Shown: one piece after another, positions 62,097 through 64,000 of the stretch
How the letters are laid out: every line of letters starts with the position of its first letter
Numbering within the stretch: the stretch's first letter is position 1
NCBI RefSeq assembly: GCF_009901585.1
Contig: NZ_WXYO01000001.1
Location: forward strand, 682,001-746,000
Length of the DNA stretch: 64,000 nucleotides
From: Poritiphilus flavus
GTDB lineage: Bacteria > Bacteroidota > Bacteroidia > Flavobacteriales > Flavobacteriaceae
Direction: 5' to 3'
Made by a program: the position numbers and the translations under genes
The notes under the pieces: generated by a model
Database searches by the model: none
Seen by the model: the letters and a program-made list of their open reading frames with translations, nothing else
Told to the model about the DNA's origin: nothing

Positions 62097-62638
62097 TTTA
62101 CCAGGGCTTTAAATGGGGGTAATTGAGCGTCCTTGGGTGAAACAATCTGTTCCTCCTCCGGAATACCCCAATCGATATTCAATGTGGGATCATTATAAAT
62201 GATTCCGCCTTCTGATTCCGGGGCATAATAGTTGTCGCATTTATAGCAAAAATCCGCCGTATCACTCAAGACCGCGAAGCCATGTGCAAACCCCTTTGGG
62301 ATAAAAAGCTGTTTGTTGTTTTCCTCGCTCAGCTCTATAGAAAAATGTTGTCCGAAGGTGGGGGACTCCGGTCTGAGGTCCACGGCCACATCCAGAACCC
62401 GGCCCTGGCTTACCCTGACCAGTTTTGCCTGAGCGAATTCCCCGGTCTGATAGTGCAAGGCACGTATAACCCCTTTTTTTGAAAAAGACTGGTTGTCCTG
62501 AACGAAGCGGATATCCCGACCTACGGCCTCACTAAATGCCCGTTGATTGTAACTTTCAAAAAAATACCCTCTTTCGTCTTCAAAAAGCCTTGGTTCAAGG
62601 ATCAAACATCCTTCAAGTGGAGTCTTTATGACCTTCAT
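62093..62638 (-). CDS. rfbC: dTDP-4-dehydrorhamnose 3,5-epimerase
   Basis: 181-residue cupin epimerase; the substrate-binding His is in VIRALHYQ, and the CPKGFAHGF-like segment [13 protein letters not shown] is intact. Four-nt overlaps on both sides join it to rfbA and rfbD. Confidence 0.97.
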   Translation of the reverse strand: MKVIKTPLEGCLILEPRLFEDERGYFFESYNQRAFSEAVGRDIRFVQDNQSFSKKGVIRALHYQTGEFAQAKLVRVSQGRVLDVAVDLRPESPTFGQHFSIELSEENNKQLFIPKGFAHGFAVLSDTADFCYKCDNYYAPESEGGIIYNDPTLNIDWGIPEEEQIVSPKDAQLPPFKALVK

Positions 62639-63504
62639 CCTTCTTTTCTTAAAATACCCAGCAAATTTTTTCCATAACCGCTTTTCATCAGTGGTTCCGC
62701 CAATTCCCGGAACTGTTGCAGGTCTATATATCCCATTTCGTAGGCAGCCGCTTCTATAGCACCGATCTTTAACCCCTGTCTTTCTTCTATGACCTCCACG
62801 AACTGTGCAGCCTGCATTAAGGATTGAAAGGTCCCGGTGTCTAACCAGGCTGTACCCCTGTCCAGGATGCTTACGTGCAGCTTTTTCCGCTTCAGGTATT
62901 CCTTGTTCACATCCGTTATTTCGAGTTCGCCTCTATGACTTGGTTTGATATTCTTCGCTATTCCGACTACCTCATTATCGTAAAAGTAGATTCCGGGGAC
63001 TGCATAATTAGACCGTGGTTTTTCCGGCTTCTCTTCAATGCTGATCACCTTACCTTCTTTGTCAAACTCCACAACCCCATATCTTTCCGGATCATGTACC
63101 CGGTAGGCGTAAATGATCCCCCCGTCCGGATCGTTGTTAGACTGAAGCAGTTTTGCCAGGCCGGATCCGTAGAAAACATTATCTCCCAGTATCAGGGCCA
63201 CCTTATCATCCCCTATAAAATCAGCTCCGATAATAAAGGCTTCAGCCAGGCCTTTAGGCGCTTCCTGTACCGCATAGGAAAACTGGCAACCATACTTTTT
63301 ACCATCTCCAAGTAAGTCCCTGAAAAGGGGTAGGTCTTTTGGGGTAGAGATGATCAGTATCTCCCGTATCCCCGCGTACATCAGGGTAGAAAGCGGGTAG
63401 TAGATCATGGGCTTGTCATAGATCGGCATCAGCTGTTTGCTTACCGAGAGGGTGAGAGGGTGCAGGCGTGTTCCTGAACCTCCTGCCAGTATGATTCCTT
63501 TCAT
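62635..63504 (-). CDS. rfbA: Glucose-1-phosphate thymidylyltransferase
   Basis: 289-residue nucleotidyltransferase making dTDP-glucose. The loop [11 protein letters not shown] and the active-site EKP motif (SIEEKPEKP) are intact, with the [10 protein letters not shown] segment. First step of dTDP-rhamnose synthesis. Follows rfbB by 27 nt. Confidence 0.97.
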   Translation of the reverse strand: MKGIILAGGSGTRLHPLTLSVSKQLMPIYDKPMIYYPLSTLMYAGIREILIISTPKDLPLFRDLLGDGKKYGCQFSYAVQEAPKGLAEAFIIGADFIGDDKVALILGDNVFYGSGLAKLLQSNNDPDGGIIYAYRVHDPERYGVVEFDKEGKVISIEEKPEKPRSNYAVPGIYFYDNEVVGIAKNIKPSHRGELEITDVNKEYLKRKKLHVSILDRGTAWLDTGTFQSLMQAAQFVEVIEERQGLKIGAIEAAAYEMGYIDLQQFRELAEPLMKSGYGKNLLGILRKEG

Positions 63505-63531
63505 TTAATTCTATTCATAAAAGCCAAGAGC

Positions 63532-64000
63532 CTATTGATACATTTTTTGATAGTATTCCATGTATTCCCCGGAGGTAACATGTGCCAGCCAGTCCTGGTT
63601 GTTCAGGTACCAGTCTATCGTCTGTGCAAGGCCTTCCTCAAAAGTCACCGATGGTTTCCAACCCAATTCCCCACTGATCTTTCCGGCGTCTATGGCATAC
63701 CGCAGATCATGACCGGGACGATCTTTAACATAAGTGATCAGATTTTGTGAAGTGCCGGCTTCCCTTCCGAGTTTCTTATCCATCAGATCGCAAAGCAACC
63801 TTACGAGATCGATATTCTTCCATTCGTTGAACCCGCCAATATTGTAAGTTTCTCCATTCCTGCCCTGATGAAAGACCAGATCTATTGCCGCCGCATGGTC
63901 CTTTACGTAAAGCCAGTCCCTGGTGTAGTTGCCATCACCATATACTGGCAGTGGCCTGTTGTGGATGATATTGTTGATGAAAAGCGGGATCAGTTTCTCC
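63532..64000 (-). CDS. rfbB: dTDP-glucose 4,6-dehydratase, C-terminal part (gene cut by right window edge)
   Basis: The last ~156 codons of RfbB: PLPVYGDGNYTRDWLYVKDH and NIGGFNEWKNIDLV, then the C-terminus typical of the family. The NAD-binding N-terminal domain and active site lie outside the window. Completes the rfbBACD set. Confidence 0.95.
   Translation of the reverse strand, partial: EKLIPLFINNIIHNRPLPVYGDGNYTRDWLYVKDHAAAIDLVFHQGRNGETYNIGGFNEWKNIDLVRLLCDLMDKKLGREAGTSQNLITYVKDRPGHDLRYAIDAGKISGELGWKPSVTFEEGLAQTIDWYLNNQDWLAHVTSGEYMEYYQKMYQ

Overview
The window looks like chromosomal DNA of a gliding-capable member of the Flavobacteriaceae (Bacteroidota). The signs are the gliding lipoprotein GldH, an 852-residue SprE/PorW-type lipoprotein of the type IX secretion system, a PSP1/RicT-like protein beside gldH, an F-type ATP synthase operon lacking the beta and epsilon genes, DUF4254/DUF6427/DUF6341/DUF5687 proteins typical of flavobacteria, and promoters of the TTTG-N19-TAnnTTTG type instead of the E. 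coli -35/-10 type. The genus cannot be named from sequence alone. No rRNA, tRNA, CRISPR array, prophage or complete insertion sequence was recognised.

Layout. 1-3475 (minus strand): trhO, a PSP1 protein, gldH and the start of a class A penicillin-binding protein. 3831-7488 (plus): recA, a small lipoprotein, then an ECF sigma factor followed by a membrane-anchored protein with a C-terminal barrel-like domain. 7622-9400: divergent plsC and trpS. 9401-11108: 1.7 kb without a credible gene, full of repeats and perfect hairpins and holding a fossil copy of the 3' end of the neighbouring dprA. 11109-13833: dprA, a HU/SPOR protein, an acyl-CoA thioesterase. 13844-19593 (minus): an envelope operon (flippase, dut, TPR protein, DUF4292 lipoprotein, EnvC-like protein, aldo/keto reductase). 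19649-29060 (minus): sprE, bactofilin, atpZ, an AtpI-like protein, atpBEFHAG and a lipoprotein. 29173-32726: a GlxA-type AraC regulator divergent from six small cytosolic proteins. 32789-36530: a two-gene ABC exporter, a flavin/[2Fe-2S] reductase and a small membrane protein. 36496-39065: an LRR-like lipoprotein overlapping a patatin phospholipase. 39338-42534: a partial arsenosugar-type cluster and a TetR regulator. 42548-46900: GT9, DUF4254, DUF6427, DUF6341, purD. 47089-64000 (minus): a large exopolysaccharide/O-antigen locus.

The polysaccharide locus contains dTDP-rhamnose synthesis (rfbBACD, rfbB cut by the right edge), a nonulosonic-acid branch (NeuB/SpsE-like synthase, SpsF-like cytidylyltransferase, and an unusual glycosyltransferase fused to a degenerate NeuA-like domain), a polysialyltransferase-like protein, Wzx, two overlapping Wzy-like polymerases, a DUF1972 glycosyltransferase, a WcaJ-type initiating sugar transferase and a UDP-glucuronate decarboxylase. 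Together they read as a Wzx/Wzy-dependent pathway for an acidic surface polysaccharide.

Most notable: a hairpin array plus dprA fossil (9.8-11.1 kb), a heptamer-periodic inverted array inside the ATP synthase operon, a sigma-linked protein that may span both membranes, the glycosyltransferase/NeuA-like fusion, the LRR lipoprotein coupled to a patatin, and several promoters lying almost on top of start codons. I did not find a wholly new system that I could defend from sequence alone.
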